This document shows positions 31,901-41,790 of a DNA stretch of 43,497 nt, piece after piece; position 1 is the stretch's first letter, and every line of letters starts with the position of its first letter. The translations under genes were made by a program, and so were the position numbers. The stretch is from Mesaphorura yosii (Eukaryota; Arthropoda; Collembola; Poduromorpha; Tullbergiidae), in contig WIXG01000522.1 in NCBI GenBank assembly GCA_009869945.1, positions 1 to 43,497 of the forward strand. The letters run 5' to 3'. Below the pieces are notes generated by a model. It saw only the letters and a list, made by a program, of their open reading frames with translations. It searched no databases and was not told where the DNA came from.

Positions 31901-34163
31901 CTGAGGAGCACAGCTACAGGCCGGAGCTGAGGGTTCGGATTCCAATGGATGGATTCGTGAGTGGCACTATTCTAATAATTTGATCGGTTGCCACTACAAC
32001 TCATGTTATTCTAATTCACAGACCCGAACAACCACCCGCTCCCACCGCTACGAGTACTTGAAGTTAAAACAAACCCCATACACTTTGTTACTAGTCTCCC
32101 CGACCAACATAAACAGGTTTAATGGCCGCCTCGACCCGCTCCGAACGATGCACGACGACCCTGCACTAGACCTTGTAAAAATCTTACAAGGCCCCGACTC
32201 CAAATTCAGCCTCAACCCTGCATGGGTCTACTGCGAGTATTTGAACAGGAATATAGGGACTAAGGAAGAAGAGCTGATCCACTTCCTCCGCCGGATGAAG
32301 GCAACGAGGACCGGCTGGAAGTGGAGGAATACTGGAGAGGGGATCAAACTTCGCCATGGCCACACTACTTCAGAGGAAGAAGTTTATAGATGCGATAGGG
32401 ACTTGGTGCAGTCACTATTGTTTGATGCGAATGTGACGGAGGTCTTTGTGGATGGACGCCCGGTCAAGTACAACAAGCATGAGTCGTGAGTACTTTTCTC
32501 TTGGTTCACGGTTCTTAGTGTAGTTGCCCAGCACAACCTACTCCTCTCGTGAAGTCATGCACTAAACTCTGCACTCCATTGCACACACGCTCGTACGTTA
32601 AAGCTCCCTCGCGAAACTGTTTGCGCTGATGCCCAGGTAAACTACTACATGAAGGGTAGGGCCCCAACCCCTCTCATCAAAGGGGGCGTGCGGACGGGTA
32701 AGGTTTGAATAGCAGCCACGGTGAGCACGCCCCGTTCGGGGATGGAGGGGCCCTCCTCCAACAATTTTTTTTTCTATTATTCCAACACCCAATTACAATG
32801 GAAATCTAATCCCCACAAAAATTCCACAGGGAAATCATCACAATGCACGGCGCCCTCCTCTCCTTCATAATGACCCGGTCCGGCCTCACTCGCTGGGCCA
32901 CACTCACCTCCAACAGTATCCAGCCGCCAACAGTACTAGCAACCGACTCTAGTCTGTACCAGCGCTCCGTCGACCGCTACTTCATCGACCCCAACTCGTT
33001 CACGTACACCTACACATCCCCCAATCTAATAACAGCCACCCGGGCCCTATTCGTACGCAAATCCGGTCGCTCTGCCCCCGTCGCCGTCGTTGGAGTTCAG
33101 TTTGACCACTCAAAGTGGGCCCGTAGATTCTTCGACATTGCAGAGACTTGCATTGAGCAGCGACCCTGCACTAGTACTTGTAGTTCAGAGGATTTCGACT
33201 GCTATGTGCTAGATGAGAATGGGTACGTCCTCGTCTCTGAGGAGGATAAGGAGACTGGGCTGTTTTTCGGGACTGTGAATGCGATGGTCATGGAGATGCT
33301 CGTCAACTCGGATGTTTACAAGAGGTTGAGGGTGTATGACTATCAGGGGGTCTGTGGTGCGGGTGGGGGTGGGGAAGTGCAGTACTCGTCCGGGAGGTTA
33401 TTGCAGGGCCCTGGGTATTTAGTTGGATGGGTTTGGGCGAGAGCGGTGCAGTTGTTTGAGTGGTACATGTTTGGAGGGGAAGGTGAGTTTTTTTTTTATT
33501 TAAAATTTCCCCGCCTCTACTAAAAAAGACTCCAAATTCCATAGCAACCTCCGCCAGCCCGGCACCAGCACAAAACTCCACCCGGCCCTGCACTCTCGAG
33601 TACGACCTGTACAACTACGGGGAGAGCTACAACACGTGGAACTTTAGTTATCATGGACTGTTGACTAAATGCGCCTTCAACTGTGATGGGTGAGTGGAAA
33701 GGAGGGTTTAGTGTAGGCCCCCGGCTTCCGGGCCTCCCACAAGTCTAAATTGACTCCCTCTTGTGCAATCCACGCAGCTACTTCAACGTCCACCACATCC
33801 ACCGTACGAATCTAATCCTGGTAGTCACAGATGGGAAGTGCAAGTGCAGTAGCGGGTTGAATACAACGGCGAGCAGTGTTGAGGGGATTCGAGTGCAATC
33901 AAAGTGCCCCCAGGAGGAAGGAAGGCAAGCGCCTAGTTATTATGGGGATGGGTGTGTGGACTCGAATCCGGAGGTAATTCTTTTACAGTTTGGATGGAGA
34001 TTTCTGAAATCCAGAGCAACTTTTTAAAAATTTTCTCTCTTTGAAACTGAAGGAGAAGGCGATGAAGGAGGAGTGCGGCCGGGGGGCGCCGACGGCTGTG
34101 GTTGGCCTTTCTAATAGAATCCTAGTACTCGTTTTATCTCTAGCTCTGTTGTTACTATGGTGA
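28912..34163 (+). CDS. Voltage-gated calcium channel alpha2-delta-like subunit
   Basis: Twelve exons (28912-29018, 29100-29295, 29711-29948, 30219-30350, 30628-30995, 31212-31739, 31801-31956, 32022-32485, 32830-33482, 33545-33689, 33778-33973, 34053-34163) join in frame to 1,097 aa. Features: signal peptide (FTLPTLLLLLHLNGVLSG); VWA_N-type region (VNVSTSTVHVPDG, DWTSDLDTNWMANYREHPTLYWQYYCSA, quoted in part); VWA domain (VVILLDRTQL, ENDHVALLPFSD, ALLLLTDSPPYD); Cache-like region (MKRIACTNSGYYVQI, LQVLSRPLVMQG, GYGVLLENNGRVIMHPQ); Cys-rich delta part (DFDCYVLDENGYVLVSEED); and a hydrophobic C-terminus (ILVLVLSLALLLLLW) as in GPI-anchored or membrane-anchored alpha2-delta. Family role: trafficking of CaV channels. 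The MIDAS start reads D-R-T-Q-L rather than DxSxS. The donor of exon 6 is a weak GTTAGA. CACHD1-like or alpha2-delta-3-like identity is unresolved. Confidence 0.92.
29300..29690 (+). repeat. Short dispersed repeats in alpha2-delta intron 2
   Basis: The intron 29296-29710 contains repeated variants of CCAATTTCACCCACTTT and CAGTTTGAGCCACTTTT between about 29515 and 29640. Otherwise it is featureless. Confidence 0.4.
30351..30627 (+). repeat. Intron with family-B element (copy 1)
   Basis: This alpha2-delta intron begins GTACGAAGATA. At 30380-30439 it carries a GC-rich block: TTCGCTCCGCGGTTGCGG, a GCCGCT, then AAAAAGACCGCCT and AGAAAACTACC. The ORMDL intron at 35195-35497 has the same block in the same order and also starts at its donor (GTAAGAAGATA). 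Confidence 0.65.
32700..32770 (+). repeat. Block in alpha2-delta intron 8 resembling the 3' part of the family-B intron
   Basis: GTGAGCAC (32721-32728) followed by GGAGGGG and CCAACAATTT (32758-32767) resembles GTAAGCAC (30443-30450) ... GGAGGGG ... CCAACAATTT (30495-30504). The spacing differs, and the match is short and gapped. Confidence 0.35.
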
Positions 34164-34312
34164 ATGGACAATAATTGAAGATAACCAGTTGACAATAATC
34201 AAACAATCAAACAAATCACGGATCACAAATGTCTTCCAGACTTTTGAGTACTCTCTCCTTTTTGTAAACTTGTTGTCATGTTCGTATAATCTCCGGTTTG
34301 TTTTATTGAGTT

Positions 34313-34318
34313 AATAAA
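34313..34318 (+). promoter_or_regulatory. Polyadenylation signal AATAAA, alpha2-delta gene
   Basis: AATAAA lies 150 nt after the alpha2-delta stop codon, preceded by T/G-rich sequence. Confidence 0.65.
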
Positions 34319-34741
34319 GGAAAGTGGGAATGGGGTACAATAGGCCCTCCAGTCCCGAAATTATTCAAGCACCGGGAACGAAATGATTGGAGAATTGGTC
34401 CCATTGCAAAGCAAAGCTCTGGACAGACGGAACAAAGACCCCCATCATAAACTCAAATACGACCGAGCGGAGAGCGCGCGACGGACGAATGCGAGTGCGT
34501 ACTCGACTAAACCGCAGCCTCCAATTTGTTGTGGTCGGGGGAAATCACTGCAATCACTTTTTCACTCCTCAACGTTCGAGAGCAGAAATTCTTCACTCCC
34601 ACATTTCCGCCATTTCGCCCCCAATAAAATCAATTCGTTCGCTTCGCTTCAACCCTTCCACTTCCTCTAAGCAGCTACTCGCTGCGGAGACCTCTTCTGC
34701 TTTATTGTCGGCCACTTCTTCATTTGGCCCTTTCTTGGAGG
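34319..34741 (+). promoter_or_regulatory. ORMDL upstream region
   Basis: About 420 bp between the alpha2-delta polyadenylation signal and the ORMDL start. It should contain the ORMDL promoter and 5' UTR. No TATA box or other gene is apparent. Confidence 0.35.
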
Positions 34742-35633
34742 ATGATCACGATCGGTGGGGGCCACGGCCACTCTGCGAACCCGAACGCGAGCTGGTTGGG
34801 TGAGAATTTCCAACTCAAACCATGTTTGCCTCGTGCTAATCTGGCTGATTTAATCTCCAGGCTCCCGGGGGATGTGGCTAACATATCTAATCTTCATCCT
34901 CCTCCTCCACCTCTTCCTCATCTCAGTCCCATTCATCTCTATCCCCGTCGCGTGGACGGCTACTAATACGGTTCACAATGTGGTGAGTCCTCTGCCATTT
35001 CTTTAACTTTGCTGGACTTGAACTCTTCTGTTGTGTCTGCAGTGCAACTTCATCGTCCTGCATCTATTAAAAGGAGCTCCGTGGGAGCCGCAGGACCAGG
35101 GGGCGGCGCGCCATCTCACGCACTGGGAGCAGATCGACTACGGGGTGCAGTACACAGGGACGAGGAAGTTTTTAATTACTGTGCCGGTCGTGCTGTAAGA
35201 AGATATGCCAGAATCCTTCGCTCTGCGGTAGCGGCCGGCCGCTGGAAAAGACCGCCTGCGGTGGATAAAACTAACCCCCGGCCGCCCCCTAATCCTGTAA
35301 ACAAGCCGGGTGTGGGATGGGGATTGGGGCGGCAGGGGGAATGGTCGGGATTCTTGTCTTCCACCGTAGACGGTCTATGGTCTATTAGAAGCAGGCCACA
35401 CCGCTACCACGGAGCGAAGGATTCGAGTCCCCTTCAGGAGGGAGGTGCCTCGATGGGCTCGATTTATTCACGACGCCACCCCATATATATTCCGCAGGTT
35501 CTGCCTCGCCTCCTTCTACACACAGTACGCCCCCACCCACTTCCTCCTCAACTTCGTCACGCTACTATTTGTGTTTATACCGAAGTTACCACAGTTTCAC
35601 ATGGTGAGGTTGTTTGGAATAAATAAATACTGA
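34742..35633 (+). CDS. ORMDL: ORMDL sphingolipid-biosynthesis regulator
   Basis: Four exons (34742-34799, 34861-34982, 35043-35194, 35498-35633) encode 155 aa, near the usual ORMDL length of about 153. Conserved segments: [87 protein letters not shown] and C-terminal [17 protein letters not shown]. Family knowledge: an ER multipass protein that binds and restrains serine palmitoyltransferase. The first ATG in exon 1 is used; longer frames upstream rely on non-ATG starts. Intron 3 is much longer than the others (303 nt) and carries the family-B element. A polyadenylation signal follows at 35636. Confidence 0.97.
35195..35497 (+). repeat. Intron with family-B element (copy 2)
   Basis: ORMDL intron 3 begins GTAAGAAGATA. 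At about 35217-35277 it has TTCGCTCTGCGGTAGCGG, GCCGCT, AAAAGACCGCCT and ATAAAACTAACCC. It also contains a tRNA B-box-like GGATTCGAGTCC (35419-35430) and, near its acceptor, ATTCACGACGCC, which resembles the right arm of family A. Confidence 0.65.
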
Positions 35634-35635
35634 TA

Positions 35636-35641
35636 AATAAA
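35636..35641 (+). promoter_or_regulatory. Polyadenylation signal AATAAA, ORMDL
   Basis: AATAAA begins 3 nt past the ORMDL stop. An overlapping AATAAA lies a few bases upstream inside the last codons. The 3' UTR would be very short. Confidence 0.55.
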
Positions 35642-36791
35642 CAGTGATGGTTCTCAAGTCTTGTGGCTTGTGGTTCATGGCGGGGAAATCATATCATTCG
35701 AGAAAAGAGTTCCCGTGGTCGGTTATCCTTCCTTCGCCGCCAAATTTCAACCCCCCACAGTTGATTTAGGAAAGTTTATTATAAAGACTTTATTCATACA
35801 GAAATATTCCGATGAAATATATTGACCGATGTCAAGATCAAAATTGCTCCTTTTATTTCTACGTCTACAAAAGTACTGACTGCTCACATTTGACATCTCA
35901 TAAAATCGTAAAAAGGCATCTTTAAATTACACCTCTTCCTGTCGCTGATCTCATCTCTTCTCAATTCTGCATATTCCGCTGACACCGTAACTGCTGACAG
36001 TTAGCATCTAGCAGCCTCGACTGGGTGCATGCAGAGTGATGTATTTATGTCGTCGTCTTCGCCGTAAACATAATGTAGTGTTTACGTTGTAACTGCTGAC
36101 ACCGAATACATTTTGCCAGAAAATTTTTGCTGGAAAAATGCAATGCCGGAAAGTACGTTTCCTCGAAAAATACTAGGACTCGTAGAACTGCTCGTCCTCC
36201 TCTTCTTCCAAGGCTGGAGTTGTGGCGCTGCTGGTCAAATTTTTCTCCGCCCGGGCTGTGGCCGTGGTTTGAGTATCTGTAGTAGTAGTCGGGTCAAAAG
36301 TAAGGCACAAGGGCAAGACGGATATTGTTTCCTGAAGCGTGTTTGTGCTCGTTGTATTGCAATACAACAAGATTTCCTTTTTTCTGTTCACGTGTTAAGT
36401 TTACAGAAGGACGTTCTAAATACTCGCCCATTTGTCTTCTCTGTTGCCTTAGACTATAAACCAACAAGACTCGAACCGGATCGCATGAAAGGGTATTGAC
36501 GTCAAAGAAACCATTTTTTCAAAATACCAAACATTCATCCAATGACACTAAATTATAGACAACCCTGATAACCATAAAAAGCCGTCTCAATCTGTCTCAT
36601 GATCTCGAAATCCAAAACAATTAAAGTTTATCATGATTACTACACTAAACATATTATACTTAAGTCTATTTAACTTGTACTTTTTAAGCATACGATGAGA
36701 CGCTACTGTAGTCTAAATCCTACTCAGAGCTAATTCATACGCACTAAAACCCGATTTCCAAACTATAATATACTCCTAGATACTAGCATGA
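35642..36791. other. Intergenic region, no gene recognised
   Basis: About 1.15 kb. The composition turns AT-rich from about 36.5 kb. Open frames up to 128 codons show no recognisable protein. CTGACACCGTAACTGCTGACA-like words recur near 35978 and 36088. Confidence 0.45.
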
Positions 36792-37964
36792 CTAATAGAG
36801 TAAGACAACAATGAGGGATTCAATATGACACTTGATCATAGTCAAGATGAGTGGTCTGTCCACATAATAATGTGGTCCAACTTTATTGCTGAGCACACGA
36901 ACCGATCTCCCCAATGCTTGTATATACTTTCTATCTTCTTCACCACTCATTCCTTTTATCCAGTCCGGAAATGCCTTTTTGAATTGAACAGATGATTCAT
37001 ACGTCGTAGCCAATGGCAAGATTGGCATGAAAGCAATCAATATAACTGTCACCCCCAAACCGAATGGACAAAGTACGAATAGTTTCGGTGTGTCAGTAGA
37101 AGCAAGTCGTATACAAAAAGCAAATGCTATTGGACCCAACAGTTCTGCTGCAAACTTCAGTGTTGGGTTAACTGCCATTCCAATTGATGAGTTGAAGATT
37201 GTATTCAGAATTGAAAGCGTACGGTAATTTTGTACAGCGTGATCAATATCGTGCCTGGTTGTTGCTGCTTCGACACCAACACGTAATACTTGACTCATGA
37301 CATGTGAAGAAACGGTAAGATAACCAAAACCCAAACTTACTGCAAACTTAATATATCCAATTGCTTGAAAACCAACATTCAGATGAATCATCATATCAAA
37401 GCACAACGTAAACCATGATTGATATCGTGATGGTAGTAAAGTTTGAAACTCGTAGGGGGCACCACGTGCTATACTTAGAGTCACAATTTGTTGCCAGACA
37501 ACATATGAGAGAGCCATGAAGAATAGATGTAAGAAGATTGCAACTGCAAATGATTTTCGAGTGTTAGAATGGCTTGTTTTTTGTAGCCTCCTTGTCTGAA
37601 TCCATAATTGATTTCTCAACTCAAGAAATTCGGCCAATCTTTGCCGTGAAATGATCCAGAATGGTAATAAGAAAATCAAGTCAGCAGTAGCATGACCGTG
37701 TTCGACAAGACGTAAAAGTCCAACTCCAGTTTTCAATTCATCCAGTGTGTATGGAAATCCTACACGTACTAAATGTAACGTGAAAAGTACATTCAGGACG
37801 AAACGTATATAATGATAGTATAATTTCAACCTTGACTTTGTAAATGACAATTCTCGTTTCTTATGATTCCAATCGAATGGAAATGTAAACCATGAACCAC
37901 CTTGTTTTAGTCCTTGTATGAATACACGATCTTCTAATGGTGTGAGCAGCATTTTCGTGTACAA
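36792..37964 (-). CDS. Gustatory-receptor-like seven-transmembrane protein
   Basis: A single uninterrupted frame of 390 aa. About seven hydrophobic helices are visible, e.g. YYHYIRFVLNVLFTLHLV, TADLIFLLPFWIIS, FAVAIFLHLFFMALSYVVW, GFQAIGYIKFAVSLGFGYL, FAAELLGPIAFAFCIRL and LFVLCPFGLGVTVILIAFM. A short polar N-terminus, the long helix after TM3 (QNYRTLSILNTIFN), and a C-terminal part with HYYVDRPLILTMIKCHIESL fit the insect gustatory/odorant receptor superfamily, which forms ligand-gated cation channels with an intracellular N-terminus. No TYhhhhhQF motif is visible; the tail reads ESLIVVLLY. The lack of introns contrasts with every conserved gene in this window, and the local DNA is clearly more AT-rich. 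The first ATG is used; the second, at MLLTPLEDR, is a possible start. The family call is structural, not motif-proven. Confidence 0.75.
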   Translation of the reverse strand: MYTKMLLTPLEDRVFIQGLKQGGSWFTFPFDWNHKKRELSFTKSRLKLYYHYIRFVLNVLFTLHLVRVGFPYTLDELKTGVGLLRLVEHGHATADLIFLLPFWIISRQRLAEFLELRNQLWIQTRRLQKTSHSNTRKSFAVAIFLHLFFMALSYVVWQQIVTLSIARGAPYEFQTLLPSRYQSWFTLCFDMMIHLNVGFQAIGYIKFAVSLGFGYLTVSSHVMSQVLRVGVEAATTRHDIDHAVQNYRTLSILNTIFNSSIGMAVNPTLKFAAELLGPIAFAFCIRLASTDTPKLFVLCPFGLGVTVILIAFMPILPLATTYESSVQFKKAFPDWIKGMSGEEDRKYIQALGRSVRVLSNKVGPHYYVDRPLILTMIKCHIESLIVVLLY

Positions 37965-39107
37965 TTCGCGTTAAGTGTTCACTGAAACCTGGAGAAATAT
38001 TGACACAAGCACCTCGAATATCTTTGTGTTTATTCCTTTTCTCTGGCAATGTTAGTTTATTCAAACCAATTAAGTATTTTAGAAGATATCCACGTGCGGG
38101 ATACGAAGGCATCGATTTCTATTCATATCGTTTTTTCAACCCACAAATTAATTGGAAATTTTGATAAACAAATTATGAAAAATTGAAAGAATTCCAAAGC
38201 CTTGAATTCATCTTTCTTTTCCTTCATTTCTGACCATTTTGCAGACAAAGAATAATTTTTGTATTGTATTGCCATTCTTCATTTATGGCTCCATACATTG
38301 TGGCATGTGATGCTAATTTATTAAAACCAATTTAACTTCGCGTAATTCGCGTGCACAATACAAGAGAAATATGGATCAATTCATTTATTTTCTCCGGTTT
38401 AATCCAAATTTCTAGTTTAGACAATCAAAATTCGTAACTGTTTTTATGCTCGTTTTTAAGCATGCAAGTACACATTTATTAGCATACCTTTCTATGTGCT
38501 TATGAATTGGCAAATGTTTTCGTAAACCTATAAAATTTTTGCTTACAAAGCAGATTCTTGGTTATCAGTCTCTCTATTCTTCCTCCATAGGACTTTTTCT
38601 CTCATTTCTTTGCAGTAAAACAAGACGACTTTTATGAATCGGACCAATTTCATAAAAAGTCCCATCTTGAAGAAACTCCACATGCCTCCATTCTATTCAA
38701 ACTGAGTCTCTTTATGTACTACTTTCTGAATTACTTTGTCGTATTTAATTGCAACAATTCACATAGTCGAGCCGAGCACGCGGCCAAAATCTTTAGGCGC
38801 GACACAATGACACAAATAAGATCAGCATTAAAACGTTGACACTCGCGAGCCTCAAGTCAAGAAGGCTGGCAGAGAAAGTTGCGTGCTTACAGCAGCAGCA
38901 TTTCTACGAAATTCTCGTCTCGCCAGCGACAAAATGACAATCGCCCAGCGCCCAACCTTCAAATGCATGTCTGCCCACTGCCTCACTCGTAATCGCACGC
39001 GTGGCGTAATTCGCAATTTGTATCTAATTGGCATTCCAAATGAAGCATTCAATCTATCAGGCGATGGCGTAGACTGAAGACAGCAGCCAATTAGTGCTGG
39101 TGAGGCG
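37965..39107. other. AT-rich intergenic region, no gene recognised
   Basis: About 1.1 kb between the receptor start and the first allatostatin-like copy. It would include the receptor's promoter. No credible frame or motif is seen. Confidence 0.45.
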
Positions 39108-39356
39108 ATGAGGCTCTTCCTTGCCATGCCTGTCTTCCTATCTGTAGGTTATCTTCTTCTCTTCACTCGGAGCTTTGCTGTGGAAGTGGAGCACGACGGA
39201 GACGCCGCCATAGAGAGTGCGGAATCGGGGCCAGAGTCGGGGTCGGAGGAACCCGCGGGTCTGGGTCGAGCATTTAGTGGGGGTAAGGGCCAGGAGAGCA
39301 AGAAGGAGCGGCTGAGGAAGGAAAAACAGCAGCGCTACAAGTTCGGTCTTGACTGA
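39108..39356 (+). pseudogene. Allatostatin-A-like precursor, copy 1: intact frame, amidation site lost
   Basis: An 82-codon frame starts with a credible signal peptide (MRLFLAMPVFLSVGYLLLF then TRSFA). An acidic linker (EVEHDGDAAIESAESGPESG) and a basic stretch ESKKERLRKEKQQ follow, then RYKFGLD and a stop. The second copy at 41,709 reads RYKFGL-GKR at the same place. YxFGL-amide followed by GKR is the allatostatin-A signature, with Gly as amide donor and KR as cleavage site. Here a small deletion/substitution replaces the GKR codons with GAC TGA. The DNA after the stop still matches copy 2 (AGCCCCACAACCCCGCAGCT). Without GKR the usual amidated peptide could not form, so I call it a probable pseudogene; a non-amidated secreted product cannot be excluded. 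Confidence 0.6.
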
Positions 39357-39814
39357 GCCCCACAACCCCGCAGCTCGATGTGCTATGAAGAAAGGAAGAG
39401 AAATAATGGCCATTTTTCCGTTGGCGTTTAGGGAATAGTGTGGTGGCGGTAAGAAATTTAACTGTAGAGCTTTACCGTTCAGTCTAAGCCGGCAAAGAGA
39501 TTGATATCCGTCAGCGGATGAGAATTTAGATTACGTAAATCATTTTATTACAAAAATGTCCTACATTTGACAAAAAACTGCAGCTGAGTTGTGTGCGCAT
39601 TGAATATTATTTTATCACCGTTATCTCGTTTGCATTGATAAGAGGACAGTTAAGAGTGATTGTGAACTGCGCAGTTTGCTGAAATACGAGCGAGTGAACC
39701 AACTTCACGATTGACCAACGAATTGAATTTATTCGTTTTTTACTATTACCTTATCCCATAGTGCAACGCCCAGGTTTTTTTTATTGCAAAAAATTGCTTT
39801 GGGATCCTGCGACC
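39357..39814. other. Intergenic, upstream of the NB-ARC-like gene
   Basis: Residual similarity to copy 2 of the allatostatin-like locus continues to about 39407. The rest shows no feature I can name. Confidence 0.4.
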
Positions 39815-40963
39815 ATGGCGGAGAACAGGAAAAGACTCGCTGGTGTGGAATACGTGGAAGCCCTGGGTCGCTTCTACAGAAGTAAAAAAGATTAGAAAAG
39901 CCCCTAACTATTGCACGTCTAGTGATTAACTCGATCGTAATTTTCACGATTCACAGAGTTAAATAACGCAGTTAGGCAGGAGGAATTGTCAGATATAAGA
40001 AAGACATTGGAAGACAGCAAAGAACTGGTGGATCGATGGCTGACCGTCAAGGACGACTTGGTAATCAAGCCGGTTCATCGAACTGAGATTGAAAGTCGTT
40101 ACTATGAAAGGCAAAGTGGTTCCATATCGGATGCAATCGCTTTAACCTTGAACAAATGGCATTCTCGTGGGCCAGAAGTCTCAAATCGAGTAAAGCTGAT
40201 TGAAATTATTAAAGAATATGACTCACGAACTGCTGAGGGTAAGCTTATGCCTAAGCTCATCAAATTTGAATGGCGCGGATATCTTTGCGCCATATTGGTT
40301 TAAAAACTTGTTATTTCAGCCTTAGATGAAATGTTTTGGCCACCGCTTGATGGAAAGTACAAAAGGGGGAGGAAGGAATACAATTGGAATGTCATGCCAA
40401 AGTGGATCCTGTACGAGGAAGAGTTGGCTAAGTTAGAGGAAAAACTAGAACCTCCAATCGCGCATGCAACCTTAAACGAAATTGTCCAACATTTTAAAAG
40501 AAGCGACTTTAAAAGCATCACCCTCGCCTCAGAAAATCAGGCCTTCCTAGGAGCCCCTAAAAATGAGGACACGATAAGCGGAGCTTTCTCGTACGCCAAG
40601 GCATACGAAGAAGAGTATGACCACATAATTTGGCTCGATTCAAAAGACCGGGCACTAAAAACGAGTTTTAAGAAACTGGGTAAGAAACTTGACCTCACAT
40701 GCTCAAGCACCGCATCGTTTGACTCCTTCGTCCAAAGCATTTACAAGAAACTTGACCGTGCCCGGTGCCTTTTCATATTTGACAACGCGGAAGTGTTTGA
40801 CGGTGAGAATTCTGTCATCAATTTCCTACCCCGGAACGATTTTCATCATTCCATCATAACCACCGCCAGGACCTCTGCCTTCTTGGCATCTTCTGCAGCG
40901 GATGAGCAGAAAGTTCTTGATGTCGGTGGGTCACCTTGGATTCTTGCTACAAATGTTTACTAA
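39815..40963 (+). CDS. Short NB-ARC-like protein lacking a recognisable P-loop
   Basis: Three exons (39815-39881, 39957-40238, 40320-40963) join in frame to 330 aa. The first ~110 residues are helical and charged. A segment follows that resembles a STAND/NB-ARC NTPase: DHIIWLDS, RCLFIFDNAEVFDG (Walker-B-like hhhhDN) and HSIITTARTSA (the sensor/RNBS-B position). The Walker A site should lie before DHIIW; there the sequence is GAPKNEDTISGAFSYAKAY, which lacks GxGGxGKT. The frame stops soon after KVLDVGG, so the ARC/winged-helix part and any TPR or LRR repeats are missing. It may be a truncated, ATP-binding-deficient paralogue, a decoy-like regulator, or a decaying gene. A further 3' exon cannot be excluded, but none is evident. 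AATAAA lies at 41165-41170. Confidence 0.6.
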
Positions 40964-41570
40964 TATCTTATCAATTTCCTAATTTTTTCAACTTTTACCA
41001 ATTTTCTTATTTAAGTTTAAGCAAAGAATTCATCTTACTTTGATGTAAAGAATAGATGAGTATGACTAAGAATTTTATATAGCACAAGGACAATTTTTGT
41101 TGCCACCAAAGGGCAGGCAAGTTTTGAAATTCTCCACATGAGGCACGATGGCTCGATTCCTTTCAATAAAATTTTGTTTTTCACGTGCTGGGTTTTACCT
41201 GTTTCACTCCATACACGATTCCAACCACATTTTATTTATTCGTGCTTTTAATATTCTTATTGCCGTCAGCGATTTCATATCCTTTTCTCAACCCAAAGAT
41301 TAGTTGGTCATGAAGAATTTGAATACTAAGCAATTGTAAATCTTGCAATCGCTGGCGAGGGATAATGCGAATGGGCTGTCAATTGTTATTTGGCCACTGT
41401 CACGAACAAGGAAGAAGGAAATGGCTTCTGATGAGGTCACGTCAATTCCAAAATCCAATCTCGGCCGACCATCTCATGCCGCCCCAAAACCAGGCGAGGG
41501 CGAGCTCAATTGCGGCTGATACGATCAAAGCAGCATTTGACTCCTCCAGGACAAGACGCACTCAACGCGA
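40964..41570. other. AT-rich intergenic region
   Basis: About 600 bp with no credible frame up to the second allatostatin-like copy. It contains the likely polyadenylation signal of the NB-ARC-like gene. Confidence 0.4.
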
Positions 41571-41790
41571 TGCCTCCTTGCCATGTCTGTCTTCCTATCT
41601 GTGGGTTATCTTCTCGAGTCGGGGTTGGAGGAACCCGCGGCTCTGGCCATTTAGTGACGGTAAGGGCCAGGAGTGCAAGAAGGAGCGGCTAAGGAAAAAC
41701 AGCAGCGCTACAAGTTCGGTCTTGGCAAACGCGGAGCCCCACAACCCCGCAGCTCGATGTGCTATGAAGAAAGGAAGAGAAACTGCGCAA
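41571..41790 (+). pseudogene. Allatostatin-A-like precursor, copy 2: peptide site intact, frame broken
   Basis: This stretch aligns with copy 1 from CTTGCCATG(T/C)CTGTCTTCCTATCTG through GGAGGAACCCGCG, GGTAAGGGCCAGGAG, AAGAAGGAGCGGCT and CAGCAGCGCTACAAGTTCGG to GAAAGGAAGAGAAA. The peptide segment RYKFGLGKRGAPQPR is intact (YKFGLGKR at 41709-41732). Part of the signal peptide and linker is deleted, and a 5-nt deletion after GCTCTGG puts a TAG in frame with the signal-peptide remnant. A 4-nt deletion follows near the peptide. The peptide therefore cannot be made from this ATG. Intact AstA precursors normally carry several peptide copies; only one is seen here. Confidence 0.65.

Noticed and set aside
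35419..35430. B-box-like GGATTCGAGTCC in ORMDL intron 3 as evidence of a tRNA gene
   Set aside because: No matching A-box at tRNA spacing and no cloverleaf; kept only as a property of the intron repeat.
36113..36499. 128-codon plus-strand frame downstream of ORMDL
   Set aside because: No domain or signal peptide of credible quality, and no supporting gene structure.
39280..39330. GGTAAGG...AACAG in the allatostatin-like copies as a 47-nt intron
   Set aside because: No pyrimidine tract or plausible branch region, and copy 1 is open through it without splicing.
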